Positions 24,901 through 37,280 of a stretch of DNA of 64,000 bases are shown piece after piece. Source of the DNA: Pictodentalium vernedei (taxonomy: Eukaryota; Mollusca; Scaphopoda; Dentaliida; Dentaliidae); NCBI GenBank assembly GCA_031216915.1, contig CM062295.1, positions 178,512,927 through 178,576,926 on the forward strand. Reading direction: 5' to 3'. The translations under genes and the position numbers were made by a program. The notes beneath the pieces were generated by a model that saw only the letters and a list, made by a program, of their open reading frames with translations, made no database searches and was not told where the DNA came from. Every line of letters starts with the position of its first letter. Positions within the stretch are counted from its first letter, which is position 1.

Positions 24901-25277
24901 CAGCCCTGAACATCTGAAACCACCGTAGTTCACTTCCATCATCCATTAACAGCCTTGGATCCACCAATTCTTGCATTGATTTGTGTCTGGCATCCTCAAG
25001 AAAGGATATTTAAAAGCACAGAGGTCGGCTCATTGTTACTGACTTTAGGGCCAAACAACTAATGATGTTTGCACCAATTCCAGTCTCTTCCTGACCACTG
25101 TGCATGTGCAGAGAGTAAAAGTATGGAGGGCCATTTATGACTTTTAATTTTCAGTTTTGTATGCAGAAATTTGTGTTTGGCCCTTGATAATATTGAGTTT
25201 GCACCAGCTAGTCTGGGCCATTGGTTGTCATATAAAAAAATAAATTTTGATATCATCTGAGTTGGATAAAGGGTTAA

Positions 25278-25495
25278 TTTAGCAAGATTTTGTTCATTAA
25301 TAATTCTTTTGTAACACTTTATTGGAGAGTGCTCTTAGGCACTCTCTAATGAATAGTAAAAAAATTTTACATTAACATTATTCTTGATACTACCCAGCAA
25401 TCAACAAGCTAAATGCATACAGTGTAAAGTCACTAAAGAGGCTGCACACTTTTCAATAGAGCCATGATAGTGACTTCTAGCACTCAATCAGTTAA
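25278..25495. mobile_element. TTAA MITE M1, left-truncated
   Basis: It shares the central hairpin TTGGAGAGTGC/GCACTCTC-AA and the right end AGCACT-AATCAGTTAA with M2-M4. The left end is missing at the border with MITE K2, where a TTAA is shared. Confidence 0.65.
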
Positions 25496-25614
25496 TGACC
25501 TCTTTGATATGTTAGAGAATAATAATCTTTCAGGGCTTATTATTTTATAAAATATGTGTTCAGTTACCAAAATTAATTACAGAAAAAAATAAAAGGTTGG
25601 TATGTCATGATTAA

Positions 25615-27752
25615 TACAGTCAAAGTAAAAATGTGTATATTTTTTATACTTACCAATGGCCCAGACTTAGCGGGTGCAAACTCAACATTATGAAGGGCCA
25701 AACACATATGCTCGTATATGACTATAAACGAACCACCATAGGAAACAAACCAACTAAATAGTGGATGTTCCCATGAGGTCGCCGTTAGAATACAACCCAG
25801 CAGCCAATAGAGATTGCATCTTAACATATTGGTGGGGGGCGGGTTCGACGAATAATACCTATCGGAACCCCTCACCTGCATTACTTGAATCGCTAGATAA
25901 GTAAGGCCGGCGTAGAAGAATTAAGGCTATACTGCTGCGGCTATTCTCAATAAGAGTAATACTTATAGTCAAAGCAATCATAATAACAGTAACCCAGCAC
26001 AACTCGTAATGCTTTTGTGTTAGATATCAATAGTATAGGAAACGCAAGGCTCCCTCACATCGGACCGACTCCGTAATGCCACTAAGGAAGGAGGGAGACG
26101 TGATGACCAAATAATACACCATATAGATATAATATCCAATCCCTAGAGTGGAAATATAATCCACAACAATAGATTGGATAGAAATGAAGAGGGAGGCGAA
26201 AACAATGTTCTGACACCCGATCATAAAAACCTAGATGAACTCCTTATGTTCGATCTAATATCAGGAAATATATTCTTGAGAAGGAGTTTAGAATAGGCGT
26301 TTGAAGAAATGCTCAATAATCACACTAGGTTAATATGGCATCATCAATAGGGCTCATCGCCTCAGATAACTAACACCAAACCATACCGGTAGGAAGAGAG
26401 TAACCTCCTCTAACATAAAGGTATAATGTCCGATAGAACAATGAACTCAGCCTAGCTGAAGCAGCTAAAGGTCCTTCTATCCGTGAAGACAATTAAAAGG
26501 CTGATAACTGCGGCCTTAGAAGCTCACTAAGGAGACTTACAATGCCAGCCATAGCTTAGAAGTCTTCATCTCCGGGAAGACAGATATTTCTGTGTAAGTT
26601 GCGACCTTGAAAGCTCACTGAACGGAGACTTACAACATTGTCGCGCAGAGTAGGGAATCAAGAGCTGCTATTTTTAACAGCCGTAATTCTCAAAGAGTCA
26701 GTAGTCTCAAGAGATAAGTTATTTCAGTTATGTTATTGCACAATTACTGAAAAACACTGCTCATGATTCCAGCTAGGCTACTATGGTGTAAACAATAAGA
26801 CTCAAGTCTGAGACACCTAGGAAAACAAACGGAAAAGCCATCTTTCCTTTAACGGTTTTATTCCCAAAAGACAGTGGTCTGAGCCTAGCTAACGTAGCTT
26901 AGAAGTCTTCATCTCCGCGAAGACAAATATCTCAGTCTAACTTGCGACCTTGAAAGCTCACTGAACAGAGACGTACAACTATCGTTGCGCAAGGTAAGGA
27001 ATGACGAGCCATTATTCTAACAGCCGTAATTCCCAGAGACAGTAGTGTCACGGTAGCTACGCAGTTATGAGTCTTCATCTGCATGAAGACATATCGGTGT
27101 CACCTGCAGCCTCTGAAAGCTCACTAAATGGAGACTTACAACACTAGCCGCTAATGTATAAGAAAAGACCGCTGTAACAGTACATAGGGCTACTATGGCG
27201 TCCACAATAGCATTAAATGTCTTGATGCCAAGGAATACAACACCGAGAGGGAAAAGACAAACTTATTCCCTCTAACGGCTCTATTCCAAACAAGACAGCT
27301 GTCTCAGCTTATCTATGCACTATCCGTCTGGCTTCGGGATGAGAAACAGGTGACTTGTAAAAACTTGGAGAATATTGATTCTCGACGACCTTTATTGCTT
27401 TCTTTGATAGGAGAGTCTGTACCTCCGCAAGAGGAGACTCTCTTGGAAGAATTTGCCGGAAGATTTGTCCAACGCGTACTTCTTGAAAGTGGAGCTATGC
27501 TCGGACTGATAGCCGCAGGCCTGCCGAGACTACATTCTCATCCACTGATCTTCCATAATTTTCATCCAGTTTTTTGTGAGGTTGATAACCTTTCACCAAC
27601 TGGAAAGCAACAGAGGTCTAGACCATCACCTGTACGACTTGCAAGGCTTGTGGGAAGCAAAACTACATCCTTCCCACAAAATTTGTGTTTGGCCCTTGAT
27701 AATGTCAAGTTTGCACCAGCTAAGTCTAGGCCATTGCTTGTCGTATAAAAAT
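25615..27752 (-). mobile_element. DIRS element I (family II), 2.1-kb deletion derivative
   Basis: The left terminus (GTATATTTTTTATACTTACC) and right terminus (GCTTGTCGTATAAAAAT) are kept. The inner ITR, complementary region, 3' UTR and half of the core are deleted: the sequence jumps from GGGCCAAACACA directly to TATGCTCGTATATGAC, equivalent to 19618 in H. The hairpin repeat core (26440-27280) and about 320 bp of RT N-terminal DNA (27335-27660) remain, then a second jump goes to the ITR. No coding capacity. Confidence 0.75.
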
Positions 27753-27811
27753 ATTAGCAATTTTCTGTTTATTGGGTAGTCCTGTTAACTATTTTTCAAT
27801 CACAAAGTGGC

Positions 27812-28363
27812 TACCCAACATGAAAAGCAGACGACACTTGCAAACAAAATTTTTGAATAACTAATTTTTTTCATCTGCATGAACAGATGATTGGACCGAC
27901 CCAGCACCGTCTGACAGCTCACCACCAGAGTCTGTGGGAGGCTGCTCTTGCACTAGCTGGGATGCTGCGATCAGCTGCACAATCTGCAACAGCAAGTCTG
28001 TTACTGAGGCTTGAGGAGTAGTGGTTATCTTTTCGCAGCTTGCTACTCCTGGGACTAAGATCCGGAGATAGATCTCCTCTCCAAACGTCCCAATGAACAA
28101 AGCTTTGGATCGCTAGCTATGGGATGGTCCGACTTCACAGGCGAAGACTGGCTCCATCTTCGCACAACTGGCTGGATATCCAAAGTCGGGTAGCCAGCAT
28201 GTGGTCGTGTGTGCTTTTATAACGTAGCGGGTTGAGCTCGTTCCAAAGAGGGGTCATAACCTATGTTTTTGAGACAAAAAATGAAAAAAATAATGAAAAT
28301 TAATTGGCGATTTTTGTGAATAGCGCTGGCCGGTTTTGGCCATTACGTTGGGTAAAGGGTTAA
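27812..28363. mobile_element. TTAA MITE K5 carrying a DIRS gag fragment
   Basis: MITE sequence of the K1 type (TGAAAAGCAGACGACACTTG... and ...TTACGTTGGGTAAAGGGTTAA) flanks 27872-28230, which is Gag DNA from a family-II DIRS. The left TIR is degraded. The captured piece replaces the left arm of the MITE's central hairpin. Confidence 0.8.
27872..28230 (-). pseudogene. Captured 359-bp DIRS Gag fragment inside MITE K5
   Basis: Nearly identical to 23004-23335 of H, but it keeps a ~26-bp stretch (GACTTCACAGGCGAAGAC...) that H has lost, so the donor was a sister of H. The minus frame reads SVTDLLLQIVQLIAASQLV, the Gag block preceding the SEQH region. It is not translated as an independent gene. Confidence 0.8.
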
Positions 28364-28762
28364 TTAACAGGGTTCCACTGTATAAGATGTTCTCCAAGTA
28401 GACAGTTAACAAGAGTAAATAGTTCTATTATTTGTTCGGCAGTTACAAAGTAACAAGAAAATTTTAAATTGTAAAGCTTGATACCTACCAGATGGGAGAT
28501 ACACAGAATTGATTTCATGATAGTGAAAGGTCACATTTCACACACATGGTGCTGTATCCATACTATCACCTATGAAAATTCAAAAACTGTTGAACTTGTA
28601 TTTAGAAAGTTGTTCTACAATTATTTGTGAACATTATTTTGCTGTGGTAGTTCAATAAATGCATTAGGGAATGAGGTGACAACAATCAGCTGTGTTGAGT
28701 TTTGAATGATTCGGAGGTTGCTCTATCAAAAAAATACAGGAATCCTTTCAGTAGCATACAAA
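28364..28762. other. Short non-coding spacer
   Basis: Begins with a solo J-type MITE end (TTAATTAACAGGGTTCCACTGTA). The remainder is AT-rich without recognisable features. Confidence 0.4.
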
Positions 28763-30521
28763 ACAAGAGGCCCCAGGGGGGTATGAGGGTGCTCACCTGA
28801 CATGGTAGCCTAAATATCAACCCAGAGATTTGATTTCAACAAGTTGCATCTGCTCCTCCTAAGAAAAGCTTATACCAAATATCCAAAGATTCTGACCAGT
28901 GGATCTAAAAAAAAAAGATTTTTAAAGAATATTCCTCATTTTGAACTAAGTTATAATTCAGGCTCCCACAGGAAGCCCATATATGAACCCAGGGGCTTGG
29001 CTTTAACAAACTTGAATCTCATTCCCCGAAGGATGCTGCACACCAAATATCAAAACATTCCGACTGCTGGATCTGAAGAAGAAGATTTTTAAAGAAAATT
29101 CCTCATTTTGAACTAAGTTATCATTCAGGCTACCACAGTGAGTCCAAATATGAACTCAGGGACTTGGCTTGAACGAACTTGAATCTCCCCCCCCCCCTCC
29201 CCCCCCCCCCCCCCCCCCCCCCCCCTCCAAGCATGGTGCATACCCAATATCAAAAGATTCTGCCTGCTGGATGTTGAGAAGAAGTTTTTTTAAGAAATTT
29301 GCCTGAAATGCACTAAGTTCGAATTTGGGCTTCTATAGTGAGCCCAAATATGAATCCAGGGGGCCGATTTGAACAAACTTGAATCAGATCCACCCCACAA
29401 TGTTGCATACCAAATATCAAAAGATTCTGCCTGCTGGATCTGGGGAAGAAGATTTTTTAAGAAATTTGCCTGAAATGCACTAAGTTCGAATTCGAGCTTC
29501 TATAGTGAGCCCAAATATGAATCTAGGGAGCCGATTTGAACAAACTTGAATCACATACACCCCACAATGTTGCATACCAAATATCAAAAGATTCTGCCTG
29601 CTGGATCTGGAGAAGATGATTTTTTAAGAAATTTGCCTGAAATGCATAAGTTCGAATTCGAGCTCCTATACTGAGCCCAAATATAAACCCAGAGGGCCGA
29701 TTTGAACAAAACTGAATCAGATCCACCCCACAATGTTGCATATCAAATATCAAAAGATTCTGCCTGCTGGATCTGGAGAAGAAGATTTTTTAATGTTTTT
29801 CCCATTGCCAACAGTGTTAAAAAGTGCTGACTTAGCACTTTTTCAAAGTCCTGAAAAAAGTACCTTGTGATCAAACCGATAGGGATTTTTTTTAACCATT
29901 CTGTTCTACTGGATAAAAGTAAGCTTTATACAAAATAAGAATCCTCTGTGCCGTGTAGTTTTGGAGATATGGCAGTTTTAAGGTTTTTCCTATTTTTAGC
30001 TCCCGAGGTTCCCACGGGCAATGAGAAAAATTTTTTTTTGCATCAATCACCTACTTATGACCCATTATCATCTCATATCAAATTTGGTTCAAGTCGACCT
30101 CACGGTTCTAAAAATAGAAATTTTTGGCGTGGCCAAAATTTTTGCCCCTCCCATAACGAAGGCAAATAATGCCCCACAAACTTCTCTTGAACAAACTTGA
30201 TTCTAAACCTCAAAAGGACTCTGTATACCACATATCAAGTCTCTGCTACTGGTGGTTCATTAGAAGAAGATTTTAAAAAAATAAGGCCATTTTTTCCACA
30301 ACCCTCTGCTCAATATGAGCCGAAACCTAATTTGCATAAAAATCAAAATGCCCCTATATAACCACTACTTACATGAAATTTAATTAAAATGTGGCCAATG
30401 GTTTAGGAGAAAGAGGCTCAAACACCACCTTCATGCAGGACGGCGGACGACAGACAACGGACGACGGACAAAGAGTGATAAGAAAAGCTCACCCTGACTT
30501 TCAGTCAGGTGAGCTAATAAA
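28763..30521. mobile_element. Pearl/HINE-like element 3
   Basis: It starts CAAGAGGCCCCAGGGGGG with GCTCACCTGAC and ends with GTCAGGTGAGCT, a subterminal inverted pair. In between are about six ~168-bp tandem units (CCAAATATCAAAAGATTCTG, GCCTGCTGGATCTGG), a poly-C run (29189-29225) and a GGACGACGGAC-type microsatellite at 30440-30470. The CAAGAGGCCC...GCTCACCTGA start is a pattern I associate with bivalve genomes. Confidence 0.7.
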
Positions 30522-30879
30522 AGGAGAATCTACTGTTTTTGTACTAACAATTATCTCATTTATGGACACATCTGAAAGTTAAAAAATTTATAGTAATTTA
30601 TATATTTTTTATACTTACCAATGACCCAGACATAGCTGGTGCTAACTCTTAAAATATAGGGCCAAACACAAATTTTGCCCCCCAATCCCCAAAATTTGCA
30701 TCTAAAACCAAAGAAAACATGTCCTGAATGGCCATCCACACTTCACCTCTACTGCGCATGCGCAGTGTCAAGGACGTTCCGAAATTGGTGCCATTAATCA
30801 TTCTTATAACCAGTGCCTGGTAAGCGCTATGTACTCAGCGGGGAGGTATGAGTTCCCAACTCCTGGGAGGGCCATCCCC

Positions 30880-30968
30880 GTCTGGGTCATTGGTAAGTAT
30901 AAAAAATATATAAATTACTATAAATTTTTTAACATTTTTATACTGTACCAATGACCCAGACATAGCTG
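30880..30968. repeat. Internal complementary region of DIRS B
   Basis: Fused reverse complements of B's left and right ends, joined AAC|ATT at 30933/30934, identical in layout to A and C. Confidence 0.85.
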
Positions 30969-31539
30969 AATAGTAAAAAGGCTGGAGGGCCTAGGACATT
31001 GAGCAAGTTGGAATACGCTCAATTATATAAAATAGAGTCATCCCCTCCAGGGAAAAAGAAGTATTAGGCCTTACATGCATCTTTCTTATTTATGTTAAAT
31101 TAGAAAGATACAACACCTTGCAAAATTGAGCATCATACATCCATGTACTCTATTAATATCTAGTATAATCCTTATACTAATAATTTTTAAAGTAAGCCAA
31201 TAAATAATGTAAGTCTAGAGAATAGAGACTCTTTATACTCCTTAAAAGTGTCTGAGGATTGTATAATAACGTCCGTTTGACACGTGCTATATTCAAAAGC
31301 TATACTTTAAAAACTAAGACCTGAATGAATTTTTAAAACATAAACTTCTCACTAAAAAACCATCCCAGTAACAGCTCAGAATAACTAACTCCGGAGGAGG
31401 TATCCCCTTGTTTTCATAGTAAAACAGGTGACCCAAAGGAACAACCCCCCCCCCCCCCCCCCCCCCCCCATTTTTCTTGCCTTGGGTCAAATAGCCCAGA
31501 GCGAAGAGGGCAGCAGAACGGAGTCACTGCCAAAACAGA

Positions 31540-33470
31540 CCGCCTAACTAGCTATAGTAGCAACTGTTAAGTGAATGACATTCTGAGCAGTAGATAATAG
31601 ACCTAACAAAAGAGGCCTCCAGAAATGGACTCGATATTTCTGAGATAAAAAAATTCATGAATGTGGATGGCTGAGCGCAATGAGCAGCCTTCAAAAATCT
31701 ATAATAGCGACACTATTAATGTAAGCCCAAGATGTAGAAAGAACTCTTACTTCATGAGCCGAAATCTCAAGCACAACTGCTGAGTCAATGATATACTATA
31801 AGCAGTACTGATAGTTAATTGAATCCATTAGCAATAGAATGGAGCGTAACGTCTTTCTATTAGGCATCAAAGACAGAAGAAGCTTACGTCCGTAGAAATA
31901 AACAGATATCTGTTTATAAGTACGTAAACTCTAACTGGACAGAGTAAAGGCCTATGCCCGTACGAAGACGGAAGGACCTTAATAACAATAGGTTCTGGAT
32001 ATTATTAGGAGCCTGACTCTTAACCAAAAATCCAACCTAAATAGTAAAGGAAGTAGTGATTCCGAAACTACGAAAGTGAGAATCATCCACCGATAGTGCA
32101 TGAAGCTCACTGACTCTTCAGTAAAAGAGAAGCCAACAGAATTACTGTCTAAAAGGTCAGAATTTGAAAACTACTGTTTCCAGAGGCTCAAATGATTACT
32201 TAGCTAAATAAGAACCGAAGTTAAATTCCATATAGAAATTTAATCTAATGATTCTAAGTCTATTTATCGAAAAGTTACTAACTGACTTAGATAAAGAGAC
32301 ATAAGACTCAATTGTAAACTATCATAGAGTGCATAAGTATGAGATAACATAGACCTATAACCTTAATAGTATCAGGCTGCAGTAGATCTTGACAAACAAG
32401 TATACTAGAAAGTTGCAATGACTAGTATGGAGGGATCAACAATATCAACATAGTGATCCCTACAACAACGACGGAAGAGCCTCCACTTTAGCCGCATAGA
32501 ATAGCGAAGAAGAGGTTCTCCTACAGTAAGAAATCGCGTCCAAAGCTCATCCAGAACAATGCTTACAATGCAATAAGGACCACACAACGGAATACGTGAA
32601 GGTTGAGACCTTGTGGGTTGTGATGAAGATGACACGATTTTCCCCAGCGAAAGAAAATCCTCTCATGGAGGAAGTTTTCGCGTTAAGTCCCACAGTAGAC
32701 ATCTGAGTAAATTTACCCACGGTCTCTGTGAAGACAGAGATGCTATCAACAGAAATGTATTGTGGTTGTTTATCTTAGCAATACTTGCTGAAACAACAGC
32801 GCAGGAGGATACGCATATCCTATCATTCCATCCTATTAGATCAATAGAGCGTTAACAACATAAGCTCAGAGATCCGGACAAGCAAACACATACGTCTGCA
32901 ATTGATTAGCAAGTTGTGTCGTAAATAAATTATCATTGGGCGCTCCCATTGATAGCAAATCTGATTGTTGAGAGTCCATTCTGACGGCAACAAGCAACCC
33001 TTACGTGAAAGGGAGTCCGGTAATACAATCAGACGACCCGGAATATGACGGACCGAAGTAGAACTTGGTGTACTATAACAAACAGAAGGATTCTTTCCGT
33101 TAAATTGAATAACGGAATCGAATGAGTGCCTCCCTGGTTCCGGAGATACGCAACTACTGTCGTATTATCGGACAGGATTTGGACATGCGTTTCTGAATAA
33201 TGTTCATCCAATGACATAAAGCAAGCCTAAAAAACATTATTCCGTGGAGATAAGTGCTTGCCTAGAGACTGCGGAACCCAAAGACCCTGGCACTACGAAT
33301 CCGTTGGGATCAATATTGTACCCCAACCTGTTTGACTGGCAACCGTCATAATTATAAAACTCGGATCCGGCAACTGCAGTGGCACTCTCTGAGTCAACCA
33401 CCGAATGTTTGCCCCAGTCTGAATCTCTTGCTACACTTGATAGACAAGAGAACATGTATATCGAGCAATT
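31540..33470 (-). pseudogene. Recombinase and RNase H remnants (DIRS B)
   Basis: Colinear with 37690-39690 of C but full of small indels. 32635-32405 keeps MRLKWRLFRRCCRDHYVDIV from the recombinase N-terminus. 33217-33029 keeps VQILSDNTTVVAYLRNQGGT from the RNase H domain, with its third catalytic aspartate. 33473-33237 keeps the overlapping frame. A 25-base C-run lies downstream at 31445-31469. Confidence 0.7.
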
Positions 33471-36100
33471 CATGGATTGCTGAAAAGTTGCCGTCGAAAA
33501 GAAGCTTCTCCGAGACCGAAGCGACTCTGAGAGAGTTCTTCACCTTACTATCCACGCGCGTGGGAGTAGCTAGGGCTGCGTCACGTCTAACCAACTCCAG
33601 GTTGCCACTGAAGGGCGGAGTTATACGTGGACAAACTACTGCCCTTGAAAGAAATCACATTGAGGATCATATCCCGGAATTCTTTCTCTTGAAGACGTAA
33701 TGATAACGCCTCAGTAAGGTGGACTACGTATGATAAAGCGTCTAAGTTAAGTCTATTAAACCACATTGTCGTTCCCAACATTGTGGTTAGAAAAGACATA
33801 GACAGCGAAAAAGATAATTTCCAGTCTTTAACCCCGCCGTCTAGACGCCCTTTCACCATCCTGTCGGACCCTATAAAGCGTTCGGTCGTCCGAACCTGAT
33901 GCAACAGCGGAGCGCACCGACCCAGCGCCGTCGGATAATTCCTGATCCGACCGAGAAACCGTCAATTGCTGGGATGCTGTGATAAACTGTGCTAACTTGG
34001 ATAGCACGTCCGTCGCTGAGGCCTGTGGAGAAGCAGTCTTACGATGCATTGCCGCTGGAAGCTCCGTGATCGTTACCCCGTGCATACTTCAATTATGCGA
34101 ACGAACGGAGTGTATAGGCCTCGTGTCCCTTGGCTACCGGATGGCGTGACCTGTTCGGCGTGGAATCACTGCATGACGAAACTAGTCGGATACTCGAGGT
34201 CACGTAGCCAATGTGCGGTCGTGTGCGCTGCTGTGAGGATGAGGAAGCATTATCGACAGTCTCTCGGACTGTCAATATAACGGAGAGTCCCGAGCGGCGG
34301 ACATATGCTCCGAATGCGAAATATCTGAACCACAACAAGCGGTCCCCTATGTTGTTGTACGAGAGAGGGACCTCTCTCGCTCACAGCCCGGACGGACCTG
34401 GACGAGCCAGGAACCGGACTAACAGGCTTCCTCCGATCTGTCCTCAATCCGCCGTCACTGGGTGAGTACTAAAGTTATTATAGTGCTCGCATCACCCAAA
34501 TCTCCTTCCTAGACCGCAACGGACGAACCCGGCTGCCGAACCATTCGATGAATGGACGCTACACCAGGTGAGCTAGCGAATGTCACTCCATTGATCCTAC
34601 AAGGGACCTCTTAGGCGATAGACATATTCCATGAGCACTTATTGCCGCTAGCTCTTCATTAACTATGACGACAGAGGCACACTTTGAAAGACATCTCCGT
34701 AACATTGCGAACAAGAAACCAGAAATGCTTGGTAATAGCAAGCATATAATAATAATATATAGCGTCGTTCAATAATTCGAAAGTCTGTGTGACATTATTG
34801 GACTATGTCGGAACTGAGGGACGATGTCCCTGAACCGAACGAAAAATTTCTAAGTCCACAGACGCTATCAGTTTCTTATCCGGCATCGCAGCATTCTGGT
34901 CCGACGAAAGAACCTGTAGAAGATAAAGTCAGATGACATACACAACAGCATATGTTGTTCCAAAAGGGAAAGCTCGAAATCCTCCGAATCCCTTTCAGCA
35001 TCCCGTCGGACCGGATGAAATTTTCGGACGTCCGTACCTGCTTCCGAGGAGCGTCCCGACCCAGCATCGTCGGATAATACATGATGTGACGGATTCGATA
35101 AGCTGTGCTATTTGGGATAGCACGTCCGTCACCGAGGCCTGTGCTGTAGCGGTCTTACGATGCATTGCCGCCGGAAGCTCCGTGTACGTTGACTCCCGCA
35201 CACTTTCTTATGCGAACGTCCGGAGTCTGCAGGCCTCGTGTCCCTGGCTACCGGATGGTATGACCTGGTCGCCTATGATTCTCCGATTGGCGAAGCTGAC
35301 TGGATATCCGAGGTCACGTAGCCAAGAGCGGTCGTGTGCGCTACCATGAGAATGAGGAAGCCTTATTGACAGTCTCTCCGGACTGACTATATGTCGGAGC
35401 GTCCCGAGCGGCGGACGTATGCTCCGAATGCGAAACATTTTGTACCACAACATCTGGGGCCAGACGTTGTTGTACAAGAGAGGGGCCTCTCTCGCTCGCC
35501 GTCCGGATGGACCTGGACGAGCTAGGAACCGGACTAAAAGGCTTCCTCCGTTCTCCCTCTAATCCGCCGTCACTGGGTGTGCATTTGGTAGATTTATAGT
35601 GCTCGCATCACCCCGAAACTCCTTCTAGACCGCAACGGACGAACCCGGCTGCCGAACCATTCGATGAATGGACGCTACACCAGGCGAGCTAGCGGACGTC
35701 AAAGGCCGTCGAACCTACTAGGGTCCTCTTAGGCAATTGGCGTATTTACATGAGCACTTTTCCGCTAGCTCTTCATTAATTGTGACGACGGAGGCACACT
35801 TTTGGAAGACATCACGGATACATCACCCTAATCTTGATCGCCTGAAATAGAAATTGATAAAGTAGAGTGACCCTGCGGGGAAAGGACCGGAATGTCCAAT
35901 TCCCCACTAACATACCGTGACACACGCTTCCCATGTTGTCATCGAAATTATCACATACAAAACAGGAGCTAGTGCGAGTACACTGACTACATATACAATG
36001 ATTAAAAAAGTCAGAGGAAGATTTCCTCTTATTACAATTGACCAAAATCCTTTCAATGTGAAAAGAAAACAAAGTCCTAGTACTCGCACCAACTCCTGAC
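33471..36100 (-). pseudogene. Partially duplicated Gag pseudogene (DIRS B)
   Basis: Proximal copy to about 34690, distal copy about 34700-35790, then the Cys-rich module at 36040-35930 (CNKRKSSSDFFNHCICSQC). The duplication junction (gaaagacatctccgtaac... into ...gcgaacaagaaac) is the same as in A. Frames are broken in both copies. Confidence 0.7.
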
Positions 36101-36782
36101 AATCAAAATACATAATAATATGATCCATTAACATAGAAAAAATAATTGAAATCAAAAAATTTTGAAAAAATATTTTCTCAGAACAGCCCAAGTTTCTGAA
36201 AAGTAACGTTGAGCCCCAATGGATCCCAAGCCTAAGTGTGGACAAAAATTTTAAAAATATTTTAAACAATTTATGCAACACTTACGAACATAATAATGTA
36301 TCGAATTATGATTAAATTAACATCAAGATATTATTTTCAAGAAATCCCCCCTCACACAGAGGGCTGTTGTAAATGTAAACAATAAGTGTAAAAACACTAG
36401 AATAAGACTCCAGGCACCCAGGCCCGAAATCAGTTACCAATAATACACTATCTGATGCAAAACAGAGACTTCCAGGGAAGAAACTGCAGAACATCAGATG
36501 GTAGATGCAGAACACTACGCCTAACCACCCATAGGTGAAGACGTAAATATGGGGAAAAGAACAGAATTCATTCTGTTATTCAGCTAAAACTCCCAAGAAA
36601 TTTTAGTAATAAAATTACAGAAAATATGCCAAAAGCATGGGAGAATAGCAAGAGGGGACTTAAAGGAAAGGGAGGGAGGAAAACACTGAACAAGCAGTGT
36701 AACTTGATAACAAGAATGACAACAAAATGGCTGCTGCCTCGAAAGTTAAAAAATTTATAGTAATTTATATATTTTTTATACT

Positions 36783-36972
36783 TACCAATGACCCACACTT
36801 AGCTGGTGCTAACTCTAACAAAACCAGGGCCAAACACAAATTTTGCCCCCCAATCCCCAAAATTTGCATCCAAAACAAAAAGAAATCATGTCCTAAAGGA
36901 CCTCCATACTACGCCTCTACTGCGCATGCGCAGTGACGCAGACGTCCCGAAATTGGCGCCAATTATCATTCT
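36783..36972. repeat. 3' inverted terminal repeat of DIRS C
   Basis: 190 bp, inverted match to 43675-43864 with about two differences. Contains the NRF1-like palindrome at 36921-36932. Confidence 0.9.
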
Positions 36973-37049
36973 TACTGGCAGTGCCTGGTCAGCGCTATGT
37001 ACTCAGCGGGGAGGCAAGAGTTCCCAACTCCAGGGAGGGCCATCCCCGT

Positions 37050-37135
37050 CTGGGTCATTGGTAAGTATAAAAAATATATAAATTACTATAAATTTTTTAA
37101 CATTTTTATACTGTACCAATGACCCAGACTTAGCT
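37050..37135. repeat. Internal complementary region of DIRS C
   Basis: 37050-37101 is the complement of the element's first 51 bases. 37102-37135 is the complement of its last 34 bases. In the DIRS model this splint aligns both ends for circle formation. Confidence 0.9.
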
Positions 37136-37244
37136 GAATAGTAAACAGGCTGGAGGGCCTAGGACATAGAGGAAAATCCAATAAGCTCAACTATATAGTA
37201 AAGAGGTAACCCCTTAAGGAGAAAAGGAGTATTAGGCTTTACAT

Positions 37245-37280
37245 GTATCTTTCTTATTTAATATTAAATTAGAAAGATAC
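37245..37280 (-). ncRNA. 3' UTR stem-loop of DIRS C
   Basis: GTATCTTTCT (37245-37254) and AGAAAGATAC (37271-37280) form a perfect 10-bp stem, with counterparts in A, B, E and H. Role unknown. Confidence 0.55.

Larger units (their letters stand above)
17850..25241 (-). mobile_element. DIRS element H (family II), non-autonomous, with foreign core
   Basis: It starts GATAAATTTTAAGTAATTTG and ends TTGGTTGTCATATAAAAAAAT, with ITRs and an internal complementary region near its 3' end. Behind the 3' UTR, where element E carries recombinase and RT, H has about 2.6 kb of unrelated sequence with hairpin-bearing repeats. RT N-terminal (duplicated) and Gag remnants follow to the 5' UTR. It carries a pearl-like insertion at about 20935-21494. 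No functional enzyme is left, so mobility would have been in trans. Confidence 0.8.
17203..25277. mobile_element. TTAA MITE K2, split by element J and DIRS H
   Basis: Left end TTAACCCTTTACCCAACG at 17203; right end GTTGGATAAAGGGTTAA ends at 25277. Its sequence is present at 17203-17296, 17729-17849 and 25242-25277. The remainder is element J and DIRS H. The left arm matches the complement of the right arm of K3 (52231 inward), and the central hairpin (GGAACGAGCTCG...) lies near 17755-17790. Confidence 0.7.
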
